Source: VRUE01 sp963705635 (GTDB taxonomy: Bacteria; Actinomycetota; Thermoleophilia; Solirubrobacterales; 70-9). Taken from it: DNA of 64,000 nt. The notes below the pieces were generated by a model, which saw only the letters and a program-made list of their open reading frames with translations, made no database searches and was not told where the DNA came from. This document shows, piece by piece, positions 25,191-33,963 of the stretch. Position 1 is the first letter of the stretch. Each line of letters begins with the position of its first letter. The DNA is taken from positions 1,116,001 to 1,180,000 of the forward strand of contig CAVPKH010000004.1 in assembly GCA_963705635.1 (NCBI GenBank), in the 5' to 3' direction. A program made the translations under genes and the position numbers.

Positions 25191-27462
25191 ACTGCGTCCC
25201 CGCCATCGCCCGCATCAGCTCCAGCGCCCCCTCCTTGTGCAGCGGTTCGTTGAGGTTGCCGCACTTGGGGCTCTGCACGCAGGAGGGGCAGCCGGACTCG
25301 CAGGGGCACTCGGCGATCAGCCGCTCGGCGTCGCCGAGCAGGCGCTCGAACTGCTCGTAGCCGCGCAGGGTGATCCCGACCCCGCCGGGGTGGCCGTCGT
25401 AGATGAAGATCGTCGAGCGGCCGGTCTGGAAGTGGACGTTGGTCGAGAGGCCGCCGATGTCCCAGCGGTCGCACATCGCGATCAGCGGCAGCACCGCGAT
25501 CTGGCCGTGCTCGGTCGCGTGCAGGGAGCCGAGCAGGACGTCGGGCGGCAGCGCCCCGGCCAGCCGCTCCGGCAGCACGTACCAGAGCGCCTGGGTGGCG
25601 AACTGCTGCTCGGGCAGCTCGAGGGAGACGATGTCGAAGGGCTCCTGGTCGGCGATCGAGACCCGCTGGTAGGCGATCACCTGCTCGCTCACCGAGACCT
25701 CGCCGAAGTGCAGCTCGACCCCTGAAGTGGAGCGCTGCTCACGCACCCGCTCGATGTAGATCTCGGTCTCCTTCTTCGGCCGCGTGTACCAATCACCGTC
25801 GAAGGCCGAGACGACCGCCCGGCGGCCGGCGACGTCGAGCTGCTCGACCTCGTAGGAGCGGCCGAGGTGGAGGTAGATCGCGCCCGGGTGGATCGTCGTG
25901 AAGGCGCGCTCGGACTCGACCAGGCCGAGCATCTCGCCCGAGTCGCGCTCGATCACGGCGACCGAGTCGGTCGAGGCCGAGCGCAGCGGGATCTTGGCGG
26001 CGACGAACTCGCTGCTGCGCGGCATCATCCGACCGCCGGCCTGGCGCAGCTGCCCCGCCACGACCAACCGCTCCGCCCGCTCGCGCCAGTCGGGACCGAA
26101 GACCTCAGCGTCCTCCTCGCTCAGCGGCAGCTCGTAGGCGGCCGCGATCAGGTGCCGCGAGGCGATCTGCTCGTTGCCGTGATCGAGGATCGCCGCCTCG
26201 ACCGGCCGCTCGATGAACTCCTCCGGGTGGCGGCAGAAGAACTGGTCGAGGGCGTCCTGGCCGGCGACGTAGACGGCGAGACCGCGTCGCCGGCGCCCCG
26301 CTCGCCCCCACATCTGGCGCAGGCTGGCGACGGTGCCGGGGAAGGTGACGCAGATCGCTGCGTCGAGCTCGCCGATGTCGATCCCCAGCTCGAGCGCGTC
26401 GGTTGCGACCACCGCGAGCAGCTCGCCGTCGGAGAGCCGCTGCTCGATCTCGCGCCGCTGCTGCGAGGTGTAGCCGCCGCGGTAGGGGGCGATCCGCGCC
26501 GCCAGCTCCGGCTTGCCGCGCGCCTCCAGCGCCTCGCGGGCGAAGCGCTGGATCAGCTCGATCCCGCGCCGGCTCTTGAGGAAGCAGATCGTCCGCACGC
26601 CGTGGCTGACCAGGTCGGCGAGCAGATCGGCCGCCTCGGAGAGGGCCGAGCGCCGCGTCCCCGTCGCCTTGTCGATCAGCGGCGGGTTCCACATCGCGAT
26701 CTCGCGCCCGCTGCCCGGCGCGCCGTCGTCGTCGATCAGCTCGAAGGGGGTGCCGACCAGCTCCTCGGCGAGGCCGACCGGGTTGGCGATCGTCGCCGAG
26801 GCGAGCAGGAAGCGCGGCTCGGCCCCGTAGGCCCGCGCCACCCGCCGCAGCCGCCGCAGCACGTTGGCGACGTGGGAGCCGAAGACGCCGCGATAGGTGT
26901 GCGCCTCGTCGACGACGACCCAGCCGAGGTTGGCGAGGAAGTCGCCCCAGCTCTTGTGGTTGGGCAGGATGCCGACGTGCAGCATGTCCGGGTTGGTGAG
27001 GACGAGGTTGCTGCGGCGGCGGATCGCCGGCCGCTCTTCGCGCGGCGTGTCGCCGTCGTAGATCGCCTCGCGCAGCCCCGGCGGCCGCAGCGCCCCGAGC
27101 TTGCGGGCCTGGTCCTGGGCCAGCGCCTTGGTCGGGTAGAGGTAGAGGGCGCGGCGCTTGGCGTCGCGGGCGATGCCGTCGAGCACCGGCAGGTTGAAGG
27201 CGAGGCTCTTGCCCGAGGCGGTGCCGCTGGTGATCACCAGGTCCGAGAGCGCCGCCGCGTCCAGCGCCTGGCGCTGATGCGAGTAGAGGCGCTCGACACC
27301 GGCCCGCTTCAGGGCTTCGGCAAAGCCGGGGTCAAGCGATTTCGGCAAGGCGACGCGTTTCGCCTTGCGCTCCCCCTCGCTGCTCTCGGCGACGATGCGG
27401 CCATCCCGGCGGGCGGGATCAATGGCGATCGACCAGGGCGCCTCGAGCAGGCTCTTCGCCAC
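25189..27462 (-). CDS. DEAD/DEAH-box helicase with DUF1998 (YprA/MrfA-like)
   Basis: The protein has 757 residues from GTG 27462, which overlaps the folP stop by one base. Walker A is in ITSGTASGKSLAFNLP, the DEAH box in VVVDEAHTYRG, motif III as LASATIANP, and the helicase C motifs as VVATDALELGIDIGELDAAI and QMWGRAGRRRRG. The C-terminus carries the cysteine cluster CPCESGCPSCVQSPKCGN of DUF1998 proteins. MrfA of Bacillus, which repairs mitomycin C damage, has this architecture, so DNA crosslink repair is a reasonable inference. Upstream frame extension is antisense noise. Confidence 0.9.
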   Translation of the reverse strand: MAKSLLEAPWSIAIDPARRDGRIVAESSEGERKAKRVALPKSLDPGFAEALKRAGVERLYSHQRQALDAAALSDLVITSGTASGKSLAFNLPVLDGIARDAKRRALYLYPTKALAQDQARKLGALRPPGLREAIYDGDTPREERPAIRRRSNLVLTNPDMLHVGILPNHKSWGDFLANLGWVVVDEAHTYRGVFGSHVANVLRRLRRVARAYGAEPRFLLASATIANPVGLAEELVGTPFELIDDDGAPGSGREIAMWNPPLIDKATGTRRSALSEAADLLADLVSHGVRTICFLKSRRGIELIQRFAREALEARGKPELAARIAPYRGGYTSQQRREIEQRLSDGELLAVVATDALELGIDIGELDAAICVTFPGTVASLRQMWGRAGRRRRGLAVYVAGQDALDQFFCRHPEEFIERPVEAAILDHGNEQIASRHLIAAAYELPLSEEDAEVFGPDWRERAERLVVAGQLRQAGGRMMPRSSEFVAAKIPLRSASTDSVAVIERDSGEMLGLVESERAFTTIHPGAIYLHLGRSYEVEQLDVAGRRAVVSAFDGDWYTRPKKETEIYIERVREQRSTSGVELHFGEVSVSEQVIAYQRVSIADQEPFDIVSLELPEQQFATQALWYVLPERLAGALPPDVLLGSLHATEHGQIAVLPLIAMCDRWDIGGLSTNVHFQTGRSTIFIYDGHPGGVGITLRGYEQFERLLGDAERLIAECPCESGCPSCVQSPKCGNLNEPLHKEGALELMRAMAGTQ

Positions 27463-28309
27463 TAGGCGGTGCTCCCAACCGGCCGGGTGATTCGTCCCGA
27501 GACCCTGATCGCCTGCAGCGAGCTGCGGTCGTGGATGCGAAGGACGTCGGCGCCGCCGCGCACCGCCAGCGCGGTCGCGGCAACCGTGCCCCACTCGCGC
27601 TTCCCGGGCGGCAGCCGCCCCTCCCACGACCCCGCCAGAACGGCGCCGATGAAGTCCTTGCGCGAGAGCGAGACGTAGAGCGCCGGCCCGAGCGCGGCCA
27701 GCTCAGGCAGCCGCCGCAGGACCTCCAGGTCCTGCTCGGTGCTGAGGTCGAAGTCGAGTCCGGGGTCGATCGCGATCTGCTCCTCACCCACCCCAAGGCC
27801 CTGGGCCAGCGCGACTCTCCCCCCAGCCAGGACACCATGTGCTCGACCACGTCGCCGTACTCGGGCGCCGGCCGGTCTACCCGCGGCGGCCCCTCGATGT
27901 GCATCAGCACGTAGCCGCAACCGGTCTCAGCCACCAGCTCGAACATCTCCTCCGACCCCCCGGAGATGTCGTTGACCGCCGCCGCCCCGGCCGCCAGCGC
28001 CGCCCGAGCGACCTCGACCGAAAACGTATCCGCCGAAATCGGCACGCCCGCCTCGGCAAGCCCTTCGATCGCCGGGATCAGCGCCGCCGCCTCGATCTCG
28101 GCCGGCACCGGCGGCCCGCTTTTCGCCGCCACCGCGCCGACGTCGAGCATGTCGAAGCCCGCTTCAACCAGGGCCAAGCCGTCCTCAACCGCCTGCTCCG
28201 GCGTGCCGCTACGAGCACCCTCGAACATCGAGTCGACGGTGACGTTGACGATCCCGGCCGCCAGCGGTTGGGCCAGGTCGAGGCTGCGGTCGGCGAGGCG
28301 CCAGCTCAT
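27462..28309 (-). pseudogene. folP: Dihydropteroate synthase-like gene with a frameshift
   Basis: The N-terminal half (28309 to about 27825) reads GIVNVTVDSMFEGARSG, LDVGAVAAKSG and VNDISGGSEEMF. The C-terminal half (about 27824 to 27462) continues in another frame with IAIDPGLDFDLSTEQDLEVL, YVSLSRKDFIGAVL and LRIHD. Both are dihydropteroate synthase segments in the right order, so one base is missing in the C6 run at 27819-27824 (G6 in the gene). The catalytic-loop sequence NVTVDSM differs from the usual NVTPDSF. This may be a sequencing error, a true pseudogene or a slippage site. The stop overlaps the helicase start. Confidence 0.8.
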
Positions 28310-28332
28310 CCGGCTACCGTAGCGACCGACCG

Positions 28333-29148
28333 ATGCCGCTGAAGTGCGTCTACACCGACCTCGACGGGACCCTCTTGGGCAAGGGCAGCTCCCTCTTCCG
28401 CGACGCCGAGGGCGCCTTCTCGCTGGCCCAGGCGCGTGGCCTCGAGGCCTGCCAGCGGGCCGGGGTCGAGGTCGTGATCATGTCCGGCCGCCGCGAGCCC
28501 CAGGTCCACGAGTGCGCCCGCCTGATCGGGCAGAGCTCCTACATCTACGAGGCCGGCTGCGCCTTCGCGATCGAGGGCGAGACGACGCTGATGACCGGCG
28601 AGATGGTCCCCGGCGAGGACGGCACCATTTACGAGCAGATCGAGCGGCGCGGCATCCCCAAGCTGCTCTTCGAGCACTTCGAAGGGCGGCTGGAGTACCA
28701 CGCTCCCTGGCACACGGGGCGCATCCTCTCCCACCTCTTCCGCGGCAAGGTCGACGTCGAGGAGGCCAACCGGCTGCTCGGCGCCGAGGGCCACGACGAT
28801 CTGCGCCTGCTCGACAACGGCGCGATCGGCCGCGAGATGCCCGCTGTCGACGGCCCCACCCACGCCTACCACCTCGTCCCCAAGCTGGTCAGCAAGGCCG
28901 GCGCCGTCGCCGCCCACGCCCGCGTCCGCGGCTACGACCCGGCCGACTGCATCGCCGTCGGCGACTCGGTCGAGGACCTCGAGGTCGCCGCCGCGGTCGG
29001 CCGCTTCTTCGTCGTCGCCAACGGCCCCGAGCGCGACCCCGGCCTGCGCGCAGCACTCGGCGCCTGGGACAACGCCACCGTCACCGAGGGCGCGATGGGC
29101 GACGGCTTCTACGAGGCCGTGGTCTCGACCCTGGTCGAGCGCCGCTGA
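28333..29148 (+). CDS. HAD-IIB family phosphatase
   Basis: The nucleophile motif YTDLDGTLLG starts at residue 7, motif II is in VIMSGRRE, the lysine is in VSKAGAVAAH and motif IV is GDSVEDLEVAAAVG. A C2B cap of about 120 residues lies between motifs II and III, which is the mannosyl-3-phosphoglycerate/sucrose-phosphate phosphatase type. It should remove phosphate from a sugar phosphate in the cytoplasm. Its stop overlaps the DtxR gene start (TGATG), so the two are translationally coupled. Confidence 0.9.
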   Translation: MPLKCVYTDLDGTLLGKGSSLFRDAEGAFSLAQARGLEACQRAGVEVVIMSGRREPQVHECARLIGQSSYIYEAGCAFAIEGETTLMTGEMVPGEDGTIYEQIERRGIPKLLFEHFEGRLEYHAPWHTGRILSHLFRGKVDVEEANRLLGAEGHDDLRLLDNGAIGREMPAVDGPTHAYHLVPKLVSKAGAVAAHARVRGYDPADCIAVGDSVEDLEVAAAVGRFFVVANGPERDPGLRAALGAWDNATVTEGAMGDGFYEAVVSTLVERR

Positions 29149-29882
29149 TGGCTAGTATCGAATCAATGGAGACAGTGGAGACAGCGACCGTTGCCGAGCA
29201 GGAGTACCTCGAGATCATGTTCTGGCTGGAGGAGGCCGGGCTGCCGATGACCGGGGCCAACATCGCCCGCGCGATGCAGCTCTCGCCCCCCACCGTGCAC
29301 GAGATGATCGGCCGCCTCACCGACGACGGCTACGTCGAGCGCAAGCCCGACAAGTCGCTCGACTTCACCGAGTCCGGGCGCGAGCACGCCAGCCACATCG
29401 TCCGCCGCCACCGCATGATCGAGCGCTTCCTCACCGACGTGCTCGGCATCCCCTGGGACGAGGTCCATGAGGAGGCGGAGCGGATCGAGCACGCGATGTC
29501 GCCGGTGCTGGAGGAGCGCATGCGCGCCGCGATCGGCGACGCCACCACCTGCCCCCACGGCCACCCGATCGTCGAGGGCATCCGCGAGCAGGGGTCATTG
29601 CTCGCCGACGTCGAGCCCGGCGCCAAGGTCGTCGTGCTGCGCTTCGAGAACGAGGCCGAGGAGCTGCTGCACTACCTCAAGGACGCGGGCTTGGACCCCG
29701 GCCTCGAGGGCACCGTTGCCAGCTCCGGCGAAGAGGGCGTCACGATTGCCTCGGCCGAGGGCTCCCATCAGGTCTCGCGCAGCGTCGCCGAGACCGTCTC
29801 GGTGCGCGCCGACCCGGCGCCGCCACCGCGGGCGACGATCCCCGAGCAACTGGTCCTCTCCAGCGACCGCTACGGCCGCTGA
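29148..29882 (+). CDS. DtxR/MntR-family metal-dependent repressor
   Basis: The N-terminal winged helix (MTGANIARAMQLSPPTVHEM, residues about 34-55) is followed by a dimerisation/metal-binding domain (HRMIERFLTDVLG, ERIEHAMSPVLEERM, TTCPHGHPI) and a C-terminal FeoA/SH3-like domain from about residue 155. The Cys-Pro-His-Gly-His-Pro segment is the typical metal-site region of IdeR/MntR proteins. It probably represses iron or manganese uptake and storage genes. The ferritin-like genes 2 kb away are possible targets, but no matching box was found by eye. Confidence 0.9.
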   Translation: MASIESMETVETATVAEQEYLEIMFWLEEAGLPMTGANIARAMQLSPPTVHEMIGRLTDDGYVERKPDKSLDFTESGREHASHIVRRHRMIERFLTDVLGIPWDEVHEEAERIEHAMSPVLEERMRAAIGDATTCPHGHPIVEGIREQGSLLADVEPGAKVVVLRFENEAEELLHYLKDAGLDPGLEGTVASSGEEGVTIASAEGSHQVSRSVAETVSVRADPAPPPRATIPEQLVLSSDRYGR

Positions 29883-29977
29883 GCTGAGACGACGACATCG
29901 GCGCCGGGCGGCGTCCTCGGTCGCTCGCGTGCAGAGCACGCCACGCTCCCTGCGTCCTTGCCCGGCTTGATTTCGCC

Positions 29978-30679
29978 TCAGTTGGGGATCGTGACGCTGA
30001 CGATCGGCTTGCTCGTCGGCTGAGCGCTGCCGCCGCGCGGCTCGGCCGTGACCATCACCGCGTTGACGTCGCGCATGTCGTCGATCGTTGCCGACGCGGT
30101 GCCATCGGCGTTGGGGACGAAGAGCGTCTTCGCCGAGACAACTTGATCGCCGCGCTGGACCCACGCCTGCAGAACCTTGTCGCGCGGCAGCTGATGCAGG
30201 TTGGCGAGGCGCAGTGTGCCCGTCTCATCCTGGCGCACGACCTCTGCCGTGACGCCCGGTGAGTGGCCCGTGACCACCGTGGTCGCACCATCCCCTCCGG
30301 AGCCGCCGCCGCTGATTGCGTAGCCGGCCACCACCGCAACGACCAGCACCGTGGCGAAGCCAGCGAGCGGGCGCAGCGCCATTCCACCGCCACGACTGCG
30401 CCGGCCAAACCAGGAATGAGAGCTCGAAGGCGCCGGCGAGCGCCCCGCCTCGGAGCGCACCTGCTCGATCAGGCGACCGCGCAGCTCCGCCGGCGGCTCG
30501 ACCCGCTCGACCGACTCGGGCAGCAGCTGCACCGCCGGGCGCAACCAGTCGAGGTCCGTCCGGCACTGCTCGCAGCCAGCGAGGTGGCGCTCCAGCTCCG
30601 CCGCCGCCGCAGGGTCAAGCGCACCCAAGGCGTAGGCGGCCAAGTCGTCGCGCCGACCGTCGTGCTCTGTCTCGTTCAT
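29978..30679 (-). CDS. RskA-like anti-sigma factor
   Basis: The N-terminal anti-sigma domain contains the zinc-finger-like HLAGCEQCRTDL (His-x3-Cys-x2-Cys). One membrane helix spans about residues 101-120 (ALRPLAGFATVLVVAVVAGY), and the outer C-terminal domain (TLRLANLHQLPRDKVLQAWV, VTAEPRGGSAQPT) matches RskA. It would hold the ECF sigma factor at the membrane until regulated proteolysis. It overlaps the sigma-factor gene by 4 bp (ATGA), the usual arrangement. Confidence 0.92.
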   Translation of the reverse strand: MNETEHDGRRDDLAAYALGALDPAAAAELERHLAGCEQCRTDLDWLRPAVQLLPESVERVEPPAELRGRLIEQVRSEAGRSPAPSSSHSWFGRRSRGGGMALRPLAGFATVLVVAVVAGYAISGGGSGGDGATTVVTGHSPGVTAEVVRQDETGTLRLANLHQLPRDKVLQAWVQRGDQVVSAKTLFVPNADGTASATIDDMRDVNAVMVTAEPRGGSAQPTSKPIVSVTIPN

Positions 30680-31257
30680 GCCAGTCCCTCCGCCAGCTGT
30701 CCGCGAATCTTCTCCAAACCAAGCCGCATCCGCCCCTTCACCGTGCCCAGCGGCACCCCCAGCATCGCCGCTATCTCCGAGTGGCTGAAGCCACCAAAGT
30801 AGGCGAGCTCGATCACCTTCGACTGATCGCCCGGCAGCTCACCCAGCGCCCCGCGCATCTCCCGGGCGGTCTCGCGGCGCAGCGCCTCGGTCTCGGTCAG
30901 CTCTTTGGCCGGGCGGTGCTCGAGCACCGAGTCGTCGTCGAAGTCGAGCTTCGGCGCCCGCCCCGCCTTGCTGCGCAGGAAGTCGATCCCCCGGTTGCGA
31001 ACGATGCCGAGCATCCAGGAGCGCACGCTGCCGCGGGCCGCGTCATAGCGGGCGCCACTGCGCCAGATCGAGATGAAGGCCTCCTGGACCACGTCTTCGG
31101 CCGCCCCTCGCTCGCCCACGATCCTGTAGGCGAGCGAGAAGGCGACGCCTCCGTGGCGGTCGTAGAAGACCTCGAACGCGTCGGCGTCCTTCTCGCCAAT
31201 CAGGGGCATCAGCTCCTCGTCGGCGAGTCGCTCGGCCTTGCCTCCTTGGGTCTTCAT
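30676..31257 (-). CDS. ECF sigma factor, SigK-like
   Basis: The protein has 193 residues with region 2 (FEVFYDRHGGVAFSLAYRIV, EDVVQEAFISIWRS) and region 4 (GDQSKVIELAYFGGFSHSEI, VPLGTVKGRMRLGLEKI). It is adjacent to and overlaps an RskA-like anti-sigma gene, which places it in the SigK/SigL (ECF19) type by context. It lies 26 bp downstream of two ferritin-like genes on the same strand, so the four genes probably form one operon under its own control. Confidence 0.92.
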   Translation of the reverse strand: MKTQGGKAERLADEELMPLIGEKDADAFEVFYDRHGGVAFSLAYRIVGERGAAEDVVQEAFISIWRSGARYDAARGSVRSWMLGIVRNRGIDFLRSKAGRAPKLDFDDDSVLEHRPAKELTETEALRRETAREMRGALGELPGDQSKVIELAYFGGFSHSEIAAMLGVPLGTVKGRMRLGLEKIRGQLAEGLA

Positions 31258-31283
31258 CGCGATCGCGCTCGGCTAGCCCTCGA

Positions 31284-31970
31284 CTAGGCGATGAACGGTT
31301 CGACCGCCTTCAGCACCTTGGCTTCGGGCAGCGCCGGGTCAAAGGCCTGCGGCGCCGGTTCTTCGCCGTTCTGCAGGCGAATCGCCGCTGCGTGCCGCGC
31401 CTCGACCTGGACGATCGAGCCCGCCGCTTCCAGCACTTCCCTGGACTTGATCTGGGGCGCGGCGCCGTTGTAGGCGCTGACCCCCGTGTCCTCGAAGGTC
31501 TGGGCGAGCTTGAGGAAGCCGGCGGTGTCGCTGTAGGGGAAGTCGAATTTCGGCTCCGCCACCGGCTTGCCGCCGAGCTTCTTGATCGTTTCGGTCAACG
31601 CCCCGACATGTTCCTCCTCGTCGCGGCCGACCAGCTCGATCAGGCTCTTGAGCTCGCCGCTCGCCTTCGCCCGGCTCTTCGCTTCCTTGTAGAAGGTCGA
31701 CTCGAGGTACTCGAGCGTGAGGGCGAAGTTGAGGATGCCGACGTCGCCGCTTTCCGGCATCGCCAGCGCCCGGCCGACGAACGGGCCGACCATCACCGCG
31801 CCGTAGACGGCGCCGGCAGCCAGCGCTCCCTTGAGGATCACCTCGCTGCGGGAGAGGTCATCGCTATCGGCCTCGACATACACATCGGCGAGCTCCGGTG
31901 ACGAAACCGTCTCAACCCGTGCATGACGCGGGCTGAGACGGTCTCGCGCAGAAGTCAAGGTCTCACTCAT
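31284..31970 (-). CDS. Ferritin-like domain protein, membrane-anchored
   Basis: ATG 31970 has a strong AAAGGAG eight bases upstream. Residues about 45-70 (VILKGALAAGAVYGAVMVGP) form a hydrophobic anchor. Then comes a ferritin-like (Ferritin_2) four-helix region: ILNFALTLEYLESTFY, ELVGRDEEEHVGALTETI and VQVEARHAAAIRLQNG, with Glu and ExxH-type ligands for a di-metal site. It is a paralogue of the next gene upstream. A 45-bp palindrome lies inside its coding sequence and encodes part of the N-terminal segment (RLSPRHARVETV). Confidence 0.85.
   Translation of the reverse strand: MSETLTSARDRLSPRHARVETVSSPELADVYVEADSDDLSRSEVILKGALAAGAVYGAVMVGPFVGRALAMPESGDVGILNFALTLEYLESTFYKEAKSRAKASGELKSLIELVGRDEEEHVGALTETIKKLGGKPVAEPKFDFPYSDTAGFLKLAQTFEDTGVSAYNGAAPQIKSREVLEAAGSIVQVEARHAAAIRLQNGEEPAPQAFDPALPEAKVLKAVEPFIA
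31902..31946. repeat. Palindrome C2, inside coding sequence
   Basis: Arms 31902-31921 and 31927-31946 with loop CATGA are homologous to palindrome C1 at 6852-6896. They differ by one fully compensated pair change and three changes that leave two G-T pairs and one mismatch. It is translated as part of the N-terminus of the ferritin-like protein, which has a strong ribosome binding site upstream of it. Confidence 0.75.
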
Positions 31971-32000
31971 CTTTGTTCTCCTTTCGCTCTGGACGCCGGC

Positions 32001-32666
32001 TCAGCCGACGATGAAGGGTTCGACGGACTTGAGGACTTCGTCGGCCCCGGCCGAGACAGCGAAGGCGCCGTCCGGCGTGATCGATTCGCCCAGCAGGGTG
32101 TTGAGCGCCGCCGCGTGGCGGCCCTCGACGCTGTGGATCGAGAGCGCCGCGGCGAGCATCGAGGCGCCCTTGATGTAGGGCGCCTGGCCGAGGTAGGCGG
32201 CGGCGCCGAGGTTCTCCACCGTCGCCGCCAGTTCCAGCACCGACTTGGCGCTCTTCAGTGGGAATTCGGTCTTCGGCTTGGGCGCCGGAGTGCCGCCCAT
32301 CTGCTTGACGAAGCCGGTCAGGGCGGTGACGTGTTCGGCCTCCTCGGCGCCAAACTTGCGGATCGTCGCCAGGTCGGAGCCCTTGAAGAGGCCGCTCTTG
32401 ACCACGTCTTCGTAGAAGGCGGTCTCGAGGTACTCGAGCGTGAGGGCGTAGTTGAGGATGCCGACGTCGCCCTTGCCGAATTTCTCGGTGCCGGACTTGC
32501 CGCCGCCGTTGGTCGCCATCGTCGTCGTCGAGCTGCTGTCACTGCCACAGGCGGCGAGGAAGGCGGCGAGCGCAGTGGAGCCGCCGGTTACCGCGAGCAG
32601 CTTGCGCCGCGAGACCGGGTCTTTGGCGACACGCGAAAGCGCGCTCTCTTTGTTCGCAACAGCCAT
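32001..32666 (-). CDS. Ferritin-like lipoprotein with Tat-like signal
   Basis: The N-terminus has a twin-arginine motif (SRRKLLAV) and a lipobox (AAFLAACG) with the lipid cysteine at about residue 40, then a serine/threonine-rich linker. The ferritin-like domain follows (ILNYALTLEYLETAFYEDV, FGAEEAEHVTALTGF, HSVEGRHAAALNTL), with the same spacing of Glu and His ligands as its paralogue downstream. It is therefore a surface-anchored, possibly iron- or manganese-dependent protein. It is first in the operon with the second ferritin-like gene, ECF sigma and anti-sigma. Confidence 0.85.
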   Translation of the reverse strand: MAVANKESALSRVAKDPVSRRKLLAVTGGSTALAAFLAACGSDSSSTTTMATNGGGKSGTEKFGKGDVGILNYALTLEYLETAFYEDVVKSGLFKGSDLATIRKFGAEEAEHVTALTGFVKQMGGTPAPKPKTEFPLKSAKSVLELAATVENLGAAAYLGQAPYIKGASMLAAALSIHSVEGRHAAALNTLLGESITPDGAFAVSAGADEVLKSVEPFIVG

Positions 32667-32703
32667 GCTTCCTCCTGGGTAGAGATGGGTTCTGCCCCAC
32701 CAC

Positions 32704-32729
32704 TACGCGCGCTGATCCAGGTCGGATCA
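32704..32729 (-). promoter_or_regulatory. Candidate ECF (SigK/SigL-type) promoter
   Basis: On the minus strand, TGATCC - 16 nt - CGTAGTG lies about 40 nt before the first ferritin-like ATG. This is close to the ECF19-type pattern TGAACC - N16-18 - CGT that I recall for SigL. The -35 region is also half of an inverted repeat (TGATCC - 5 - GGATCA). Confidence 0.45.
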
Positions 32730-32795
32730 ACCGCCAACGCCGCGCTCTGAGCGGCGCGAGCCAATGCATCGCCGCAGGGACGTGAGGAACTCGGG

Positions 32796-33899
32796 CTAAG
32801 CGGGTGAGCCGGCGCGGACACGCTCCAGCGCCCGGGCGATGCGCGCGACCCCCTCGGGGATCCGCTCCGGCGGCACGCTGGCGAAGGAGAGGCGGAGGCT
32901 GTTGCCGCCGCCGTCGATCATGAAATCGGGGCCGGCGACGAAAGCAACGCCCTCGCCCTTGGCCTCGGCCAGCAGCACCGTCGTGTCGGTCCCCTCGGCG
33001 AGGTCGAGCCAGAGGAAGTAGCCGCCGCCGGGCACGACGAACTCGGCCTCGGGGATCTGCTCGTTCAAGGCCCGGACCAGCGCGTCGCGCCGGTCGCGCA
33101 GGGCGCCTTTGACGAACTCGATGTTGCGGTCGAGGCCGCCGGATTTGCAGAGCTCCAGCACCACTGCCTCGGCCAGCATGTTGGGCGAGATGTAGGTCTC
33201 GTTGGCCCGCTTCGCCAGCTTCGCGATCTGCTCCGCCGGCCCGGCCAGGTAACCGACCCGAACGCCCGGACTGACCGTCTTCGAGAAGGAGGAGGCGTGA
33301 ACGACCCGCTCGGCCTGGTCGATCTCGAGCATCGTCTCCAAGGCCTCGCCCTCGAAGGGCAGCTCGCGGTAGGGATCGTCCTCGAAGATCCAGAAGCCGT
33401 GCTCGGCGGCCAGCTCGACCAGCCGCACCCGCTTCTCGGCCGAGAGCGTGCAGCCGGCCGGGTTGTGGAAGTTGGGAATGATGTGGGCGAGCTTGATCGG
33501 CCCCTCGGCAAGCGCCGCTTCAAAAGCCCCCAGGTCGAGGCCATCGTCCTCCAGTGCCACCGGCACCAGCTCGACCCCAAGCCGCTGCAGCATCAAGAGC
33601 GTGCGGTCGTAGGTGGGCTGCTCGACGACAACGCGATCGCCGGCCTCGAGCAGATGCTCGAACAGCATCCATCCGGCCTCCAGCGAGCCATTGGCGACCA
33701 TCACCTGCGAGGCATCGAGCCCCCCGTGCCGCTCAGCGATCCACTCGCAGAGCCCCGGATGCCCGATCCCGGTGCCGTAGGAGAGCGCCTTTTCCCAATC
33801 CTCAGCCAGCGCAACGGCGGCGGCATCAGCCACGGCCTGGCGCGGCAGGATGTCAGCGCTAGGCGCCCCGCGAGCAAAGGAAATCGTGTCAGCAGCCAT
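32796..33899 (-). CDS. PLP-dependent aminotransferase (class I/II, 2-aminoadipate type)
   Basis: The fold-type-I features are clear: SYGTGIGHPGLCEWIAERHG, the aspartate strand IPNFHNPAGCTLS, WIFEDDPYRELPF with the PLP-pairing Asp/Tyr, and the Schiff-base lysine in SSFSKTVSPGVRVGYLAGP. The C-terminal arginine is in NSLRLSFA. This resembles LysN/MocR-domain aminotransferases (2-aminoadipate or valine-pyruvate type) without the GntR domain. ATG 33899 (MAADTISFARG) begins exactly at the family N-terminus; the longer frame is noise. Confidence 0.9.
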   Translation of the reverse strand: MAADTISFARGAPSADILPRQAVADAAAVALAEDWEKALSYGTGIGHPGLCEWIAERHGGLDASQVMVANGSLEAGWMLFEHLLEAGDRVVVEQPTYDRTLLMLQRLGVELVPVALEDDGLDLGAFEAALAEGPIKLAHIIPNFHNPAGCTLSAEKRVRLVELAAEHGFWIFEDDPYRELPFEGEALETMLEIDQAERVVHASSFSKTVSPGVRVGYLAGPAEQIAKLAKRANETYISPNMLAEAVVLELCKSGGLDRNIEFVKGALRDRRDALVRALNEQIPEAEFVVPGGGYFLWLDLAEGTDTTVLLAEAKGEGVAFVAGPDFMIDGGGNSLRLSFASVPPERIPEGVARIARALERVRAGSPA

Positions 33900-33963
33900 C
33901 GGAAGCGAGCCTAGCAACGCGGCGTTGGCGAGCGGTCGCTCCTGGGCATAGGGTCTTGGAGGC

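Noticed and set aside
29926..29941. GCGTGC-AGA-GCACGC hairpin between dtxR and the anti-sigma gene as terminator
   Set aside because: Short stem and no T tract; support too weak to list as a feature.
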